This document shows positions 5,206-5,650 of a stretch of 5,650 nucleotides of DNA, piece after piece (position 1 is the first letter of the stretch; each line of letters opens with the position of its first letter). Under the pieces are notes generated by a model, which was given only the letters and a program-made list of their open reading frames with translations, had not been told where the DNA came from and ran no database searches. The position numbers and the translations under genes were made by a program. The stretch is from the NCBI GenBank assembly GCA_020024235.1, contig JAHHUA010000112.1, forward strand, positions 1-5,650. The letters run 5' to 3'. This stretch comes from Oscillospiraceae bacterium (GTDB lineage: Bacteria; Bacillota; Clostridia; Oscillospirales; Ruminococcaceae).

Positions 5206-5632
5206 GCCTATCATCTCCCTTTATAGTAATTTTTCTTGAATTTTCTCCTGTTTGACTTATATCTACAAAAATTGTATTTTCAGGAAGTACATCTTCAATA
5301 TTTTCGCTCCATTCAATGGCTATTACTCCGTTCATATCAAGATAGTCAAAAAATCCGGTGGAATAAAGGTCATCATAACCTTCAACTCTGTACATATCAA
5401 AATGGTAAAGAGTGAATTTTCCCCCCCTATATTCATTGACCAAAGCAAAGGTAGGGCTTGAAACATCTTCAGTAATTTCAAGGCCTTTGGCAAGACCTCT
5501 GGTAAAGGCAGTTTTTCCCATTCCCATAGAGCCTTTATAAGCTATTACATCACCGGAAATAAGGATTTTCCCCAGTTTTTCAGCCAAAGCTTCCGTTTCA
5601 CTTACAGAGTTTGTATCAAATATTTTTATCAT
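5186..5632 (-). CDS. tsaE: tRNA t6A37 biosynthesis ATPase TsaE
   Basis: TsaE is a small P-loop ATPase that works with the TsaB-TsaD complex in t6A37 modification. The 148 residues are a normal length. The Walker A motif is GSMGMGKT (34-41); the commoner family form is GDLGAGKT, and the key G-K-T residues are kept. Other family segments are VSSPTFALVNEY (57-68), YHFDMYR (76-82) and IAIEWSENI (104-112). A run of seven G on the coding strand (5421-5427) encodes the Arg-Gly-Gly turn and could be prone to slippage. The start ATG 5632 has a modest AGAGG eight bases upstream. It is the first minus-strand gene seen; its promoter and any upstream operon genes lie beyond the right edge. Its end overlaps tsaB. 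Confidence 0.96.
   Translation of the reverse strand: MIKIFDTNSVSETEALAEKLGKILISGDVIAYKGSMGMGKTAFTRGLAKGLEITEDVSSPTFALVNEYRGGKFTLYHFDMYRVEGYDDLYSTGFFDYLDMNGVIAIEWSENIEDVLPENTIFVDISQTGENSRKITIKGDDRLEDIGC
5215..5222 (-). promoter_or_regulatory. tsaB ribosome binding site favouring TTG
   Basis: The minus strand reads AAAGGGAG, ending directly before ATG 5214 and nine bases before TTG 5205. With no spacer the ATG is a poor candidate. The site therefore supports TTG. It lies inside the 3' end of tsaE, which suggests coupled translation. Confidence 0.55.
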
Positions 5633-5650
5633 GTAAAATACCTCTAATAT

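Noticed and set aside
5421..5427. Run of seven C (G on the coding strand) in tsaE as a phase-variation tract
   Set aside because: The run is short, the frame is intact and tsaE is a housekeeping gene; it is noted only as a possible sequencing-error spot.

Overview
The window is AT-rich, uses the standard bacterial code with TGA as a stop, and carries strong Shine-Dalgarno sites. The gene families are a class 1B PyrD with PyrK, Upp, RpiB, TsaB, TsaE and RuvX. Together these suggest a low-GC Firmicute of the class Clostridia. That placement is inferred from family resemblance and base composition, not from a database match.

Left part (1-811, + strand): two tandem hairpins (3-17 and 23-47) lie just upstream of a lone 236-residue ABC-like ATPase of the COG3910 type, which starts with TTG. 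The second hairpin can act as a terminator. The pair also resembles the structured ends of IS200/IS605-type elements, but no transposase is in the window.

Middle (812-1094): a bidirectional terminator (822-853) separates the ATPase from the convergent minus-strand genes. Between it and ruvX is a perfect TATAAT box on the minus strand, followed by foldable sequence ending at that terminator. This could encode a small RNA of about 108 nt, and its open region carries CCUCCUC.

Right part (1095-5632, minus strand), in transcription order: tsaE, tsaB, rpiB, upp, then a terminator-like hairpin with a possible promoter overlapping it, then pyrK, pyrD, ruvX. TsaE and TsaB belong to the tRNA t6A37 machinery. 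RpiB interconverts ribose-5-P and ribulose-5-P, and ribose-5-P is the source of PRPP. Upp uses PRPP to make UMP from uracil. PyrK and PyrD form the NAD-linked dihydroorotate dehydrogenase of de novo UMP synthesis. RuvX is the YqgF-family RNase H-fold protein.

Start sites need care. The conserved N-terminus of RuvX has no ATG, GTG or TTG in frame and seems to begin at ATT (1532), unless one base is missing from an A run. TsaB fits best with TTG at 5205. Both sites have an out-of-frame or badly spaced ATG close to the Shine-Dalgarno and the likely start nine bases from it. No complete undescribed system is visible. The strongest leads are the candidate small RNA, the ruvX start and the overlapping terminator/promoter before pyrK.
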